Assembly: GCA_963204815.1 (NCBI GenBank)
Contig: CAUJHQ010000158.1
Location: 1 to 64,000 of the forward strand
Origin: Pseudomonadota bacterium
Lineage (GTDB): Bacteria > Pseudomonadota > Gammaproteobacteria > Burkholderiales > Burkholderiaceae_C
Reading direction: 5' to 3'
Length of the DNA: 64,000 bases
This document shows, piece after piece, positions 1 through 11,763 of the stretch. The notes under the pieces are model-generated. The model worked only from the letters and a program-made list of their open reading frames with translations, searched no databases and had not been told where the DNA came from. Made by a program: the position numbers and the translations under genes. The stretch's first letter is position 1. Every line of letters begins with the position of its first letter.

Positions 1-668
<668 letters not shown>

Positions 669-669
669 G

Positions 670-1740
670 TCAGTGCCGGTTTCTCGCCGGTGCGACGAGC
701 AGCGCGCCGTCGGCGTCGAACACGTAGGCCTGCGCCGGAGCCAGGTACAGCGTGACCGGCGCGCCGAGCTCGAAGAAGTGCACGCCGGTCAGCTGGGCGA
801 CGAGCTCGCCCACCGGCGTGGCCACGTGCACGAACGTGTCGGAGCCGGAGATCTCGGCCAGCTCCACGGTGCCGGCCAGCGCCACGTCGCCCGGTCGCGC
901 GGCGACGCGCAGCGCGCTCGCGCGCACGCCGATCGTCAGCGCCTTCGACGCCGCCGCCGGCAGCGGGATCTGCAGCCCCGGCCCGGCGCGCAGCTGGACG
1001 CCGATGCTGGCCGCATCGGCGGCGATCAGGTTCATCGGCGGGTCGCTGAAGGCGCGCGCCACGCGCAGCGACTTCGGCGCGTGGAAGACCTCGGCCGTGG
1101 GGCCGTACTGCAGCAGCTCGCCGGCGTCCATCACGGCCGTGTAGCCGCCGAGCAGCAGCGCTTCGCCGGGTTCGGTGGTGGCGTAGATCACCGTCGAGTC
1201 GCTGCTCGCGAACAGCTGCGTCAGCTCTTCGCGCAGCTCCTCGCGCAGCTTGTAGTCCAGGTTGACAAGCGGCTCGTCCAGCAACATCAGCGGCGCCGCC
1301 TTCGCGAGCGCGCGCGCCAGCGCCACGCGCTGCTGCTGCCCCCCCGAGAGCGCGGCCGGGTAGCGGTCGAGGAAGGGCTCGATGTGCAGCCGGGCGGCGA
1401 GCTCGCGCACGCGCTGCTCCACGCCGCCCTCGCGCCGCAGCTTCAGCGGCGAGGCGATGTTGTCGAACACCGTCATCGACGGGTAGTTGATGAACTGCTG
1501 GTAGACCATCGCGACGTTGCGCTCGCGCACCGGGCGGCCGGTGACGTCCTGCCCGTCGACGAGCACGCGGCCGCGCGTCGGCGTGTCCAGCCCCGCCATC
1601 ACGCGCATCAGCGTCGTCTTGCCGGCCTGCGTGGCGCCGAGCAGCACGGTGACGGCGCCGGGCTGCGGCGCGATGCCGAGCTCGTAGAGCCAGGTCGCGG
1701 CGCCGACCTGGTGGGTCACGGCGTCCAGCGTCAGTTGCAT
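670..1740 (-). CDS. glpS: Glycerol ABC transporter ATP-binding protein, GlpS-like
   Basis: MQLTLDAVTHQVG...LLGATQAGKTTLMRVMAG (Walker A), LSGGQQQRVALARAL signature, LLDEPLVNLD; start overlaps glpD 3' end. Confidence 0.8.
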   Translation of the reverse strand: MQLTLDAVTHQVGAATWLYELGIAPQPGAVTVLLGATQAGKTTLMRVMAGLDTPTRGRVLVDGQDVTGRPVRERNVAMVYQQFINYPSMTVFDNIASPLKLRREGGVEQRVRELAARLHIEPFLDRYPAALSGGQQQRVALARALAKAAPLMLLDEPLVNLDYKLREELREELTQLFASSDSTVIYATTEPGEALLLGGYTAVMDAGELLQYGPTAEVFHAPKSLRVARAFSDPPMNLIAADAASIGVQLRAGPGLQIPLPAAASKALTIGVRASALRVAARPGDVALAGTVELAEISGSDTFVHVATPVGELVAQLTGVHFFELGAPVTLYLAPAQAYVFDADGALLVAPARNRH

Positions 1741-3272
1741 GCGGTCTCCAGGGTCGCGGCGGCGGGTTCGCCCAGCCAGTCGGCCACGCGGCGGCGCTCG
1801 GCGGCGCTCAGGTGCAGGCCCAGCTTGCTGCGGCGCCACAGCACGTCGTCGGCGCAACGCGCCCACTCCTCTTCCATCAGGTAGCGCAGCTCGCCTTCGT
1901 GCAGGCCGGGCACGACCTCGGGGCCGAGGCCGCGCACCAGCACGCGCTCGACGCGGCTGCCGTAGGCCCGCGCCAGGCGGCGCGCCAGCGCCGGTGCCAG
2001 CAGCGGCGAGCGCTGCGCGAGCGCGTGCACGAAGCGTTCGAAGTCGTGGTCGGGGCGCGTCGGCGCGCCGATCCAGGCCGTGAGGTCGCCGCCGGGCAGC
2101 GGCACGCCGCGCGTCCACGCGGCGCGCGCCTCGCCGAGCTGGCGGCCCACCTCGTCGGCGGCCTCTTCGGCGAGCTTGCGGAAGGTGGTGATCTTGCCGC
2201 CCCACACGCTCAGCAGCGGCGCGCCGTCGGTGCGGCTTTCGAGCTGGTAGTCGCGCGTCACGGCCGAGGCGTCGGCGCCGTCGTCGAGCAGCGGGCGCAC
2301 GCCGCTGTAGGACCAGCGCACGTCGGCCGCGCGCACCGGCTTCGTGAAGTAGCGGCTGGCCTGCTCGCAGAGGTACGTGACCTCGTCGCTGCCGATGGCG
2401 GCGGCGCGCGGGTCGCCTTCGTGCTCGACGTCGGTGGTGCCGACGAGCGTGAACTCGCCCTCGTACGGGATGGCGAAGATGATGCGTTTGTCGGGGTTCT
2501 GCAGGATGTAGGCGTGGTCGTGCTCGAACAGGCGCGGCACGACGATGTGGCTGCCCTTCACCAGGCGCAGGCTCTTGCCGGCCAGTGGTTCGCCATGCGC
2601 CGGCTTCGCGACGCCGCGCAGGAACGACTCGGCCCAGGGCCCGGCGGCGTTGACGAGCGCGCGCGCAGCCACTTCGCGTTCGCTGCCATCGGCACCCCGC
2701 AGCGTGGCGACCCAGCCGTCGGCACCGCGCTGCGCCAACACGCAGCGCGTGCGCGTGTGGACCTCGGCGCCGCGCTCGCGCGCGTCGATGGCGTTGAGCA
2801 CCACGAGCCGGGCGTCGTCGACCCAGCCGTCCGAATAGACGAAGCCTTGCGTGAAGCGCGGCTGCAGCGGCGCGCCCAGCGGGCTGCCGCGCAGGTCGAC
2901 ACCGGCCGAGCCGGGCAGCACCTCGCGCCGCGCCAGGTGGTCGTAGAGGAAGAGGCCGAGGCGGATCATCCAGGCCGGGCGCATCGCCGCGTCGTGCGGC
3001 ATCACGAAGCGCAGCGGCCACATGATGTGCGGCGCGCTGCGCAGCAGCACCTCGCGCTCCTGCAGCGCCTTGCGCACGAGGCCGAACTCGCGGTACTCCA
3101 GGTAGCGCAGACCGCCGTGGATGAGCTTGGTCGACGCGCTGCTGGTGTGCGAGGCGAGGTCGTCCTGCTCGACCAGCATCACCTTCCAGCCGCGGCCGGC
3201 CAGGTCGCGCGCGATCCCGGCCCCGTTGATGCCGCCGCCGACCACCAGCACGTCGCAACGCGACTCGCCCAA
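1731..3272 (-). CDS. glpD: Glycerol-3-phosphate dehydrogenase (FAD-dependent)
   Basis: 513 aa ORF, N-terminal FAD-binding VLVVGGGINGAGIARDLAGRGWKVMLVEQDDLASHTSSASTKLIHGGLRYLE. Confidence 0.93.
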   Translation of the reverse strand: MGESRCDVLVVGGGINGAGIARDLAGRGWKVMLVEQDDLASHTSSASTKLIHGGLRYLEYREFGLVRKALQEREVLLRSAPHIMWPLRFVMPHDAAMRPAWMIRLGLFLYDHLARREVLPGSAGVDLRGSPLGAPLQPRFTQGFVYSDGWVDDARLVVLNAIDARERGAEVHTRTRCVLAQRGADGWVATLRGADGSEREVAARALVNAAGPWAESFLRGVAKPAHGEPLAGKSLRLVKGSHIVVPRLFEHDHAYILQNPDKRIIFAIPYEGEFTLVGTTDVEHEGDPRAAAIGSDEVTYLCEQASRYFTKPVRAADVRWSYSGVRPLLDDGADASAVTRDYQLESRTDGAPLLSVWGGKITTFRKLAEEAADEVGRQLGEARAAWTRGVPLPGGDLTAWIGAPTRPDHDFERFVHALAQRSPLLAPALARRLARAYGSRVERVLVRGLGPEVVPGLHEGELRYLMEEEWARCADDVLWRRSKLGLHLSAAERRRVADWLGEPAAATLETACN

Positions 3273-3284
3273 GCTGACTCCAGG

Positions 3285-3364
3285 TTTTCGTTTGGCGGCG
3301 ATTCTTGTTCGTTTGCGTTCGTTTCGACTCCGCGCTTACCCTAAGCGCGCTTCGTATCGTTTCC
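3285..3364. promoter_or_regulatory. Putative GlpR operator region between glpD and glpR
   Basis: Repeated TTCGTTT at 3287, 3308 and 3318 (plus ATCGTTT at 3356) and perfect inverted repeat CGCGCTTA-CCC-TAAGCGCG at 3331-3349. Confidence 0.6.
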
Positions 3365-3380
3365 TTTAGCCTCGCGCGCC

Positions 3381-4150
3381 ATGACGCCCAACCCCCGCCA
3401 GGCCGAGCTGCTGGAAGAGGTGCAGCGCCAGGGCTCGGTGTCGGTCGAGGCGCTCGCCGAGCGCTTCGGGGTCACGCTGCAGACCGTGCGGCGCGACGTG
3501 AAGCTGCTCTCCGAAGCCGGCCTGCTGGCGCGCTTCCACGGCGGCGTGCGCGTGCCCGGCTCGACGACCGAGAACATCGCCTACCGGCAGCGCCAGCAGA
3601 TCCACTCCGGCGCCAAGCGCGCCATCGCCAAGGCGGTGGCGAAGGCGGTACCGCAGGGCTGCTCGCTGATCCTGAACATCGGCACCACGACGGAAGCGGT
3701 CGCGCGCGAGCTGCTGCGCCACAAGGGCCTGCGCGTCATCACGAACAACCTGAACGTGGCGACGATCCTGGCCGACAACCCGGACTGCGAGGTCATCGTC
3801 GCCGGCGGCACGCTGCGCGCGCGCGACCGCGCCATCATCGGCGAGGCCACGGTGGACTTCATGCGCCAGTTCCGCGTCGACATCGGCCTCATCGGCATCT
3901 CGGGCATCGAGGCCGACGGCACGCTGCGCGACTTCGACCTGCGCGAGGTGCGCGTCACGCGCGCCATCATCGAGAGCTCGCGCGAAGTGTGGCTGGCCGC
4001 CGACCACAGCAAGTTCAACCGGCCGGCGATGGTGGAGGCCGGGCACGTGAGCCAACTCGATATGCTGTTCACCGACCAGGCGCCGCCGCCGCCCTTCGCC
4101 CAGTTGCTGGCCGAAGCCGGCGTGCAGTGCGACGTTGCCGGAGACACCGC

Positions 4151-4154
<4 letters not shown>
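3381..4154 (+). CDS. glpR: DeoR-family transcriptional regulator, GlpR-like
   Basis: [56 protein letters not shown] (DeoR HTH); overlaps glpK start. Confidence 0.88.
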
Positions 4155-5635
<1,481 letters not shown>

Positions 5636-5637
5636 GC

Positions 5638-6087
5638 ATGCGCCGGGCGGGCGTCGCGCTCGCACTGCTGGCGCTGGCCGTGCTGGCGCTGGGCACCCTG
5701 GTCTACGCGCTCGACCGAGGGGCGGGCACCGCGGTGCTGTGGCCGCGCGCGCTCACGCGCCAGGGCGGCGCACCGGTGTTCGGCACCGTCGGCGGGTCGC
5801 TGCCGTCGCTGGCGCATGCCTTCGCCTTCTCGCTGCTGAGCGCGCTGGCGCTGCCGTGGCGGCGCGCCTGGCAGGCCGGCGCCTGCGCCGGCTGGGCGGT
5901 CGTCGACGCGCTGTTCGAGATCGGCCAGCACCGCGCGCTGTCGGGGCCGCTGGGCGAGCTGCTGCCGCCGCTGGCGAACTACTTCCGCCGCGGCACCTTC
6001 GATGCACTGGACGTGGCCGCAGGCTTCGTCGGTGCGGCGCTCGCGTACGGGTTGCTGCGGCGCTTCGCGCGCGCGGGGGGCGGCTGA
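5638..6087 (+). CDS. Hypothetical membrane protein
   Basis: MRRAGVALALLALAVLALGTLVYALDRG...; hydrophobic segments; directly follows glpK. Confidence 0.65.
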   Translation: MRRAGVALALLALAVLALGTLVYALDRGAGTAVLWPRALTRQGGAPVFGTVGGSLPSLAHAFAFSLLSALALPWRRAWQAGACAGWAVVDALFEIGQHRALSGPLGELLPPLANYFRRGTFDALDVAAGFVGAALAYGLLRRFARAGGG

Positions 6088-6105
6088 CGCGCGTTCAGAG
6101 CGCGT

Positions 6106-7548
6106 TCAGAACGCCGCGCCGAAGTCGAGCGCGTCGGCACGCCGGCGCAGCGCGCCGGGCGCCGCGTCGGCCAGCGCGGCACCGGCCGCGGCCAGGTCGC
6201 CGGCGACCGCGAAGCGCAGTGCACCGGCGGCCCAGTGGCGCTCGGCGAAGTCGCGCACCTGCTCGGGCGTGACGGCCAGCAGTTCGTCGACCTGTTGTGC
6301 CAGCGCCGCCGGCGCCCGGCCCTGCACGAGTTGCGCGCCGACGAACTGCGCCAGGCCGCCCGTGCCCTGCAGCCGGCGCACGAGGTTGCCGATGAGCGTG
6401 GCGCGGCGCGCGTCGAGCTCGGCCGCACCCGGCGCCGCGCGCGCCAGGCGCTGCACCTCGGCCTGCATCAGCTGCAGCACGGCAGCGGCGCTCGCGTGCT
6501 GGGTTTGCGCCGACGCGAACCAGGCCCCCGCCTCGGCCTGCGGCTCGCCGAACGCGGCCACGCCGTAGCTGAGGCCGCGCTGGATGCGCACCTCCTGGTT
6601 CAGGCGCGACGAGTAGCCGCCGCCGAGCACCACGTTGGCGACGTCGGCGCGCGCGCGCTCGCTGGACGCGCCGGCGACGAAGGGCGCGGCGATGACGACG
6701 CTGCTCTGGCCACTGCCCGGCAGGTCGACCAGCACGCCGGCGGCGTCGATCGGCTGCGGCCGGGCGCGCGGCAGCGCCGGCGGCGGTGCGGCCGGCCGCG
6801 CCCAGGCGGCGAAGTGGCGCTCGGCCAGCGTGCGCGCCTCGGCCGCGTCGACGGCGCCGGCGAGCACGAGGATCGCGCGGTCGGGCCGCACGAAGCGCGC
6901 GTGCAGGCGGCGCACCGTGTCGGGCGTGACGCGCGCGAGCGTCGCCGGCGTCGGCGACCAGCCGGGCGGCACATCGCCCCAGAAGGCGCGGCGGGCCGCC
7001 ATCTGGGCGACCTCGCCCGGGTTCGCGAACGCGACGCGCAGCGCGTCCAGCGCCTGCGAGCGCGCGCGCTCGAACTCGGCCGCCTGCAGCAAGGGGGCAC
7101 GCGCGCAGTCGGCCAGCAGCGCGAGCGCGGCAGCGCAGCGCGGCGCGGTGACGGTCATCGACAGGCTGGCGTGGCGCCACGCGGCGGCGGCGTCGAGCGT
7201 GCCGCCCAGCGCCTCGGCGGCGCGTGCGATGCGCAGCGCGCCTTCGGCGCGGCCCTGGCGGCGCGCGCCCTTCGTCAGCAGCGTGGCCAGCAGCGCGGCG
7301 GCGCCGGCCTGGCCGGCGGGGTCGGTCTCGCGCCCGGCCTGCAGCAGCAGCGACACGCTGACCAGCGGCACCTTGTGGCGCGCCGCGACGACGACGCGCA
7401 GCCCGTTGGCGAGCGTGAACTCGTCGATCGCCGGCCAGGCGAGCGCCGGCGGCGGGCCCGGCTCGGGCGGGCGGTCGAGGGCCTCACCCTGCGCCCACGC
7501 CGGCACGGCCAGCGCGGCGGGTGCGGCCAGCAGCAGGCGGCGCTTCAT
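6106..7548 (-). CDS. M16 family peptidase-like protein lacking the HxxEH zinc motif
   Basis: MKRRLLLAAPAALAVPAWAQ signal peptide; FTLANGLRVVVAARHKVPLVSVSLLLQAGRETDPAGQAGAAALLATLLTKG; start overlaps upstream M16 gene stop. Confidence 0.88.
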   Translation of the reverse strand: MKRRLLLAAPAALAVPAWAQGEALDRPPEPGPPPALAWPAIDEFTLANGLRVVVAARHKVPLVSVSLLLQAGRETDPAGQAGAAALLATLLTKGARRQGRAEGALRIARAAEALGGTLDAAAAWRHASLSMTVTAPRCAAALALLADCARAPLLQAAEFERARSQALDALRVAFANPGEVAQMAARRAFWGDVPPGWSPTPATLARVTPDTVRRLHARFVRPDRAILVLAGAVDAAEARTLAERHFAAWARPAAPPPALPRARPQPIDAAGVLVDLPGSGQSSVVIAAPFVAGASSERARADVANVVLGGGYSSRLNQEVRIQRGLSYGVAAFGEPQAEAGAWFASAQTQHASAAAVLQLMQAEVQRLARAAPGAAELDARRATLIGNLVRRLQGTGGLAQFVGAQLVQGRAPAALAQQVDELLAVTPEQVRDFAERHWAAGALRFAVAGDLAAAGAALADAAPGALRRRADALDFGAAF

Positions 7549-8891
7549 GACGTCGGTGCCTGCGTGTAGGTGGCGCTGACGCGGTGCGCCTGCAGCACGT
7601 GCGTGCGCAGCACGCGGCGCACGTCGCCGGCGCTCACGGCCTGCAGGCGCGCGAGCTCGGCGTCGGCGGCGCGCACATCGCCGGCCATCACGAGCGCGTT
7701 GCCGAGCGCCATCGCGCGGCCGGCCGCCGTCTGCCGTTCGGCGAGCGCGGCGGTGAGCAGCTTCAGGCGCACCTTCTCCAGCTCGGCGGCCGGCAGCGGG
7801 CCTTCGGCGAGGCGGCGAATCTCGGCCAGCAGCGGCGCTTCGAGCGACGCCGCCGGCCGCGGGCCGGACGCGATGGCGTAGCCAACCAAGAGGCCGGCGT
7901 CGGCGTTCAGCAGCGGCTCGAAGCCGGCCGACTGCGCGCTGCGCGCGCGGTACACCAGCGCCTCGTTCAGGCGCGACGAATCGCCGTCGGCCAGCAGCGC
8001 CGCCGCCACCTTCAGCGCCGGTGCGTCGGCGTGCGCGGCCGGCGGCCCCTGCCAGAGCAGTGCCAGCGCCGGCAGCGGCACCGTCGGCGCGGTGAGCGCG
8101 ACGCGCCGGTGTTCGCGCCGGCGCGGCTCCGCGCTGCGCACGCGCGGCACGCTGCCCTCGGGCCGCGGCAGGCGGCCGAGGTGGCGGTCGACCCAGCGGT
8201 CGAGGTCGGCGGGGTCGAAGTCGCCGACGACGACGAGCGCCACGTTGTCCGGCCGGTAGTAGGTGCGGTGGAAGGCGCGCACGTCGTCCAGTGTCGCGGC
8301 GTCGAGCTCGGCGAGGTTGCCGATGCCCGGCCGCCGGTACGGGTGCTCGATGAAGCCGAGCTCGGGCAGCGCGTTGAACAGGCGGCCGTAGGGATCGGCC
8401 TCGACGCGCTCGCGGTATTCCTCCTTCACCACGTCGCGCTCGCTGGCGAAGTTGGCGGCGTCGACGTTCAGGTTCGACAGCCGCTCGGCCTCGGCCCACA
8501 GCAGGCGCTCGAGGTGATTGGACGGCACCTCGTTGAGGTAGGCCGTGGTGTCGTCGGCGGTGAAGGCGTTGTTGCTACCGCCCACGTCTTCGGTCAGGCG
8601 GTCGAAGGCTTCGCTGGCGAGGTGGCGCGTGCTCTTGAACATCATGTGCTCGAAGAGGTGCGCGAAGCCGGAGCGCCCGGGCGGGTCGTCCTTGCTGCCG
8701 ACGCGGTACCACATCTGCACGGCGACCGTGCCGCCGCCGGGCTCGGCCGCGGCGATGACGTGCAGGCCGTTGGCGAGCCGGCGTTCGCGCAGCGCCAGCG
8801 CCGGCAGCGCCAGCGGCGCCGCGCGCAGGCCCGGCGCGGCGGCCAGGGCGGCGGCCGCGAGCAGCAGGCGCCGGCGCGGCAGGCCGATCAC
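7545..8891 (-). CDS. M16 family zinc metallopeptidase (active-site subunit)
   Basis: GTG start VIGLPRRRLLLAAAALAAAPGLRA signal peptide; HLFEHMMFKST (HxxEH) motif. Confidence 0.9.
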   Translation of the reverse strand: MIGLPRRRLLLAAAALAAAPGLRAAPLALPALALRERRLANGLHVIAAAEPGGGTVAVQMWYRVGSKDDPPGRSGFAHLFEHMMFKSTRHLASEAFDRLTEDVGGSNNAFTADDTTAYLNEVPSNHLERLLWAEAERLSNLNVDAANFASERDVVKEEYRERVEADPYGRLFNALPELGFIEHPYRRPGIGNLAELDAATLDDVRAFHRTYYRPDNVALVVVGDFDPADLDRWVDRHLGRLPRPEGSVPRVRSAEPRRREHRRVALTAPTVPLPALALLWQGPPAAHADAPALKVAAALLADGDSSRLNEALVYRARSAQSAGFEPLLNADAGLLVGYAIASGPRPAASLEAPLLAEIRRLAEGPLPAAELEKVRLKLLTAALAERQTAAGRAMALGNALVMAGDVRAADAELARLQAVSAGDVRRVLRTHVLQAHRVSATYTQAPTS

Positions 8892-8898
8892 CGCCGCG

Positions 8899-9249
8899 TC
8901 ACTTGATCTCGAAGTCGGCCAGCGTGCGGCCGGCGGCGATGGCCTCGCGCAGCCACACCGGCTTGAGGCCACGGCCGGTCCAGGTGAGGCCGGCGTCGTC
9001 GCGGTACTTCACGGGCACCGTGCCCTTGGCCTTGCGGCCGGCCGCCTTGCGCGCCTTGCGCACCGCCTTCTTCGCCGCGCCGCCGGCGGTCGGGGCCAGG
9101 CCGAGGTCGGCGGCGCTGAGGCCGTAGTGCGCGATCGCGTCGCGGATGCGCGCGACGACGTCGGCGGTCTCCTTGCGGCGCAGCTTCTCGGCTTCGGCCT
9201 TCAGGGCCTCGATCTGCTGCAGGACTTGTTCGTAGGACTTCTTGGCCAT
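8899..9249 (-). CDS. H-NS family nucleoid-associated protein
   Basis: MAKKSYEQVLQQIEALKAEAEKLRRKE coiled coil; C-terminal GLTWTGRGLKPVWLREAIAAGRTLADFEI H-NS-type DNA-binding motif. Confidence 0.88.
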   Translation of the reverse strand: MAKKSYEQVLQQIEALKAEAEKLRRKETADVVARIRDAIAHYGLSAADLGLAPTAGGAAKKAVRKARKAAGRKAKGTVPVKYRDDAGLTWTGRGLKPVWLREAIAAGRTLADFEIK

Positions 9250-9320
9250 CGGTCGACCTCGGGCGGCACCGCGCCAGCGCGGCGGCGCGCAACATACCAC
9301 GCGCCGCGCCGCGGCCTCTG

Positions 9321-9338
9321 CTGACATGGGGGTGTCAG
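9321..9338. promoter_or_regulatory. Inverted-repeat operator candidate upstream of VOC gene
   Basis: CTGACA-TGGGGG-TGTCAG, perfect 6-bp arms, upstream of 9392 and 9511 ORFs. Confidence 0.5.
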
Positions 9339-9391
9339 GGGCCCCGGCGCACGATCGCGCTCCCTTCACAACGCCTTCGAGGAGAACGTTC

Positions 9392-9499
9392 ATGAACCGC
9401 GACGCCTCGCCCTCGCCCTCGTTCGACGCCGCGCTGGCGCGTGCCGTCGCGAACGGCGGGCGTATCGTCGAGCCGAAGACGGCGCTGGCGGCCGGCTGA
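9392..9499 (+). pseudogene. Short ORF (35 aa) resembling a remnant of a VOC-family gene
   Basis: MNRDASPSPSFDAALARAVANGGRIVEPKTALAAG; GAGGAGA ribosome-binding site; ARAVANGGRIVEPKT resembles an internal VOC-protein segment. Confidence 0.4.
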
Positions 9500-9510
9500 C
9501 AGGAGGACCC

Positions 9511-9912
9511 ATGAAGTTCGGCTACACCATCGTCTACGTCGCCGATGTCGAGGCGTCGCTCGACTTCTTCGAGCGCGCGTTCGGCCTGGCGCGGCGCTTC
9601 GTGGCGCCGGGCGGCGGCTACGGCGAGCTGGAGACCGGGGCCACCGCGCTCGCCTTCGCGGACCACGCGACCGCGCACGACAGCCTGGGCGGCGACTACG
9701 TCGCGGCGGCGTCGAGCGCGCGGCCGCTGGGCGTGGAGGTCGGCCTCGTCACCGACGACGTGGCGGCCGCGGTGCAGCGCGCGGTCGGCGCCGGCGCGGC
9801 GCTGCTGAAAGCGCCCACCACCAAGCCCTGGGGCCAGGTCGTCGCCTACGTGCGCGCGCCCGACGGCACGCTGGTGGAGCTCTGCACGCCCGTCGGCGGG
9901 GCTACCAGCTGA
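9511..9912 (+). CDS. VOC (glyoxalase/bleomycin resistance) family protein
   Basis: MKFGYTIVYVADVEASLDFFERAFGLARRF...VGAGAALLKAPTTKPWGQVVAYVRAPDGTLVELCTP. Confidence 0.9.
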   Translation: MKFGYTIVYVADVEASLDFFERAFGLARRFVAPGGGYGELETGATALAFADHATAHDSLGGDYVAAASSARPLGVEVGLVTDDVAAAVQRAVGAGAALLKAPTTKPWGQVVAYVRAPDGTLVELCTPVGGATS

Positions 9913-10729
9913 GCGGGTTCACGCGGTAGCAGCCGGCGAGCTCGGCGAACAGCGCCGGCTGCTCGGCGGCCAGCGCCTCGGGGCGTTCGAAGAAGACTTC
10001 GCTGGCGCAGGCGAAGAACTCGGCCGGGTTCGTGGCCGCGTAGGCGTCGAGCACGCTCGGTGCGCCTTGCGCGAGCCGCGCGTGCAGGTCGTCGAACGCG
10101 GCCTGCAGCACCGCGGCCCAGCGCGCATAGCGCTCGCGCCGGCCGAGCAGCGGCGCGCCGTTCGGCGGGCCGGTCTCGCTGTCGAGCTGGTGCGCGAACT
10201 CATGCACGACGACGTTGCGGCCGTCGACCGGGTCGGCGGCGCCGGCGATCACGTCGTCCCACGACAGGATCACCTGCCCCTGGTGCCAGGACTCGCCGGC
10301 CAGCACGCGGCGTTCGTCGCGCACCAGGCCGGCGGCATCCGGCGTCTCGCGCGCGACGACGAAGGCGCCCGGGTAGACCAGCACCTGGCGCAGGTTCGGG
10401 AAGCCGCCGGCGCGCCGGTTCAACTGCAGCAGCGAGGCCTGCGCGGCGACCAGCACGCGCATCTCGTCGGTGACCTCCAGGCCGGCGCAGCCGATGAAGG
10501 GCTTCTCGGCCAGCAGCACCTGCACGTGCTTCTTCAGCTGCAGCTGCAGGTCAGCCGGCAGGCGCGCGAAGGCGGGCATGCGGCGGCGCAGGATCTCGCG
10601 CCAGGCGGCCGGGAACGGCTGGTGCCGGATGCGTGCACGCCGAAGGTGGCGCCAGACCGGCGGGGCCCAGAACCAGGCCGATGCGGCCAGCAGGATGCCG
10701 GCGAGGAGGATGGGGCCCACCGGTCGCAT
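9902..10729 (-). CDS. mtfA: MtfA-like zinc-dependent peptidase (M90 family)
   Basis: AWREILRRRMPAFARLPADLQLQLKKHVQVLLAEKPFIGC...VVVHEFAHQLD (HExxH); GTG at 10738 is an alternative start. Confidence 0.85.
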   Translation of the reverse strand: MRPVGPILLAGILLAASAWFWAPPVWRHLRRARIRHQPFPAAWREILRRRMPAFARLPADLQLQLKKHVQVLLAEKPFIGCAGLEVTDEMRVLVAAQASLLQLNRRAGGFPNLRQVLVYPGAFVVARETPDAAGLVRDERRVLAGESWHQGQVILSWDDVIAGAADPVDGRNVVVHEFAHQLDSETGPPNGAPLLGRRERYARWAAVLQAAFDDLHARLAQGAPSVLDAYAATNPAEFFACASEVFFERPEALAAEQPALFAELAGCYRVNPLSW

Positions 10730-10750
10730 CTGCGGCACCGGTGCCGAACT

Positions 10751-11266
10751 TCAAGGCGGGGAATGCCTGTAGACGAGCGTGGGGCCGCCCAGCAGTTCGA
10801 GCTTGCCGCCGGGGTTGGCGCCCAGGCGTTCGGCGAGGCGGATCGAACGCGTGTTGTCGGGCCGGATCAGGCTGATCAGCTCGCCGTTCAGTCCCAGTTC
10901 GCGGCGGCCGAAGGCGAGCGCGGCGCTCGCCGCCTCGAACGCGAAGCCCTGGCCCCAGGCGTCGCGCGCGAGCAGCCAGCCGAGTTCGTTGCCAGGCCAG
11001 CCTTCGGGGTTCAGGAAGCCGGCGCGGCCGATCAGGCGGCCGTCGCTGCGGCGCTCGATCGCCCACATGCCGTAGCCGAGCAGCGCCCACTGGCCAAGGA
11101 ACACGGCCATCGCGCGCCAGGCCATGTCGCGCCCCACCGGGCCACCGGCGCCGATGTGGCGCATGACCTCCGCGTCGGCGCACATCGCCGCGTAGGCGTC
11201 GAGGTCGCCCTGCACGAAGGCGCGCAGGCGCAGGCGCGGCGTGCGGAAGGCGACCACCGAGCTCAT
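10751..11266 (-). CDS. GNAT family N-acetyltransferase (RimJ/RimL type)
   Basis: FRTPRLRLRAFVQGDLDAYAAMCADAEVMRHIGAG...GWLLARDAWGQGFAFEAASAALAF. Confidence 0.88.
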   Translation of the reverse strand: MSSVVAFRTPRLRLRAFVQGDLDAYAAMCADAEVMRHIGAGGPVGRDMAWRAMAVFLGQWALLGYGMWAIERRSDGRLIGRAGFLNPEGWPGNELGWLLARDAWGQGFAFEAASAALAFGRRELGLNGELISLIRPDNTRSIRLAERLGANPGGKLELLGGPTLVYRHSPP

Positions 11267-11727
11267 TCGCGGGGCTCGCAGCGCACCTCGGTCTTCACCG
11301 AGTTGGCGATGAAGCACTCCTCGTGCGCGCGGTGGTGCAGCGCGTGCAGTTCGGCGGCGGTCGGCTGCCGGCCCGCGAAGACGACGCGCGGGCGCAGCGT
11401 GACAACCGTCATCGCGACGCGGCCCTCGGCGTTCTTCGCCATCGTGCCGGCGGCGTCGTCCTCGTAGCGGTCGACGCACCAGCCGTCGCCGGCGGCGAGC
11501 GACAGGAACCACAGCATGTGGCAGCTCGACAGCGAGGCGACGAACATCTCCTCGGGGTCGACCGCGGCCGGGTCGGAGAACGGCAACTTCACGACCGACG
11601 GCGACGACGAGGCCGGCACCACCGCGCCGCCATCGAAGAAGAGCGTGTGGGCGCGGTGGTAGCGCTGGTCGGTGAAGGCCTCGCGCGGGTCGCGCTGCCA
11701 TTCGAGTCGGGCGGTGTAGGCGTGCAT
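11263..11727 (-). CDS. OsmC family protein
   Basis: MHAYTARLEWQRDPREAF...AVDPEEMFVASLSSCHMLWFLSLAA; overlaps the GNAT start by 4 nt. Confidence 0.85.
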   Translation of the reverse strand: MHAYTARLEWQRDPREAFTDQRYHRAHTLFFDGGAVVPASSSPSVVKLPFSDPAAVDPEEMFVASLSSCHMLWFLSLAAGDGWCVDRYEDDAAGTMAKNAEGRVAMTVVTLRPRVVFAGRQPTAAELHALHHRAHEECFIANSVKTEVRCEPRE

Positions 11728-11763
11728 GCGGCGCATTCTCGCGTGCGTGCGATGCTCCGCGCC

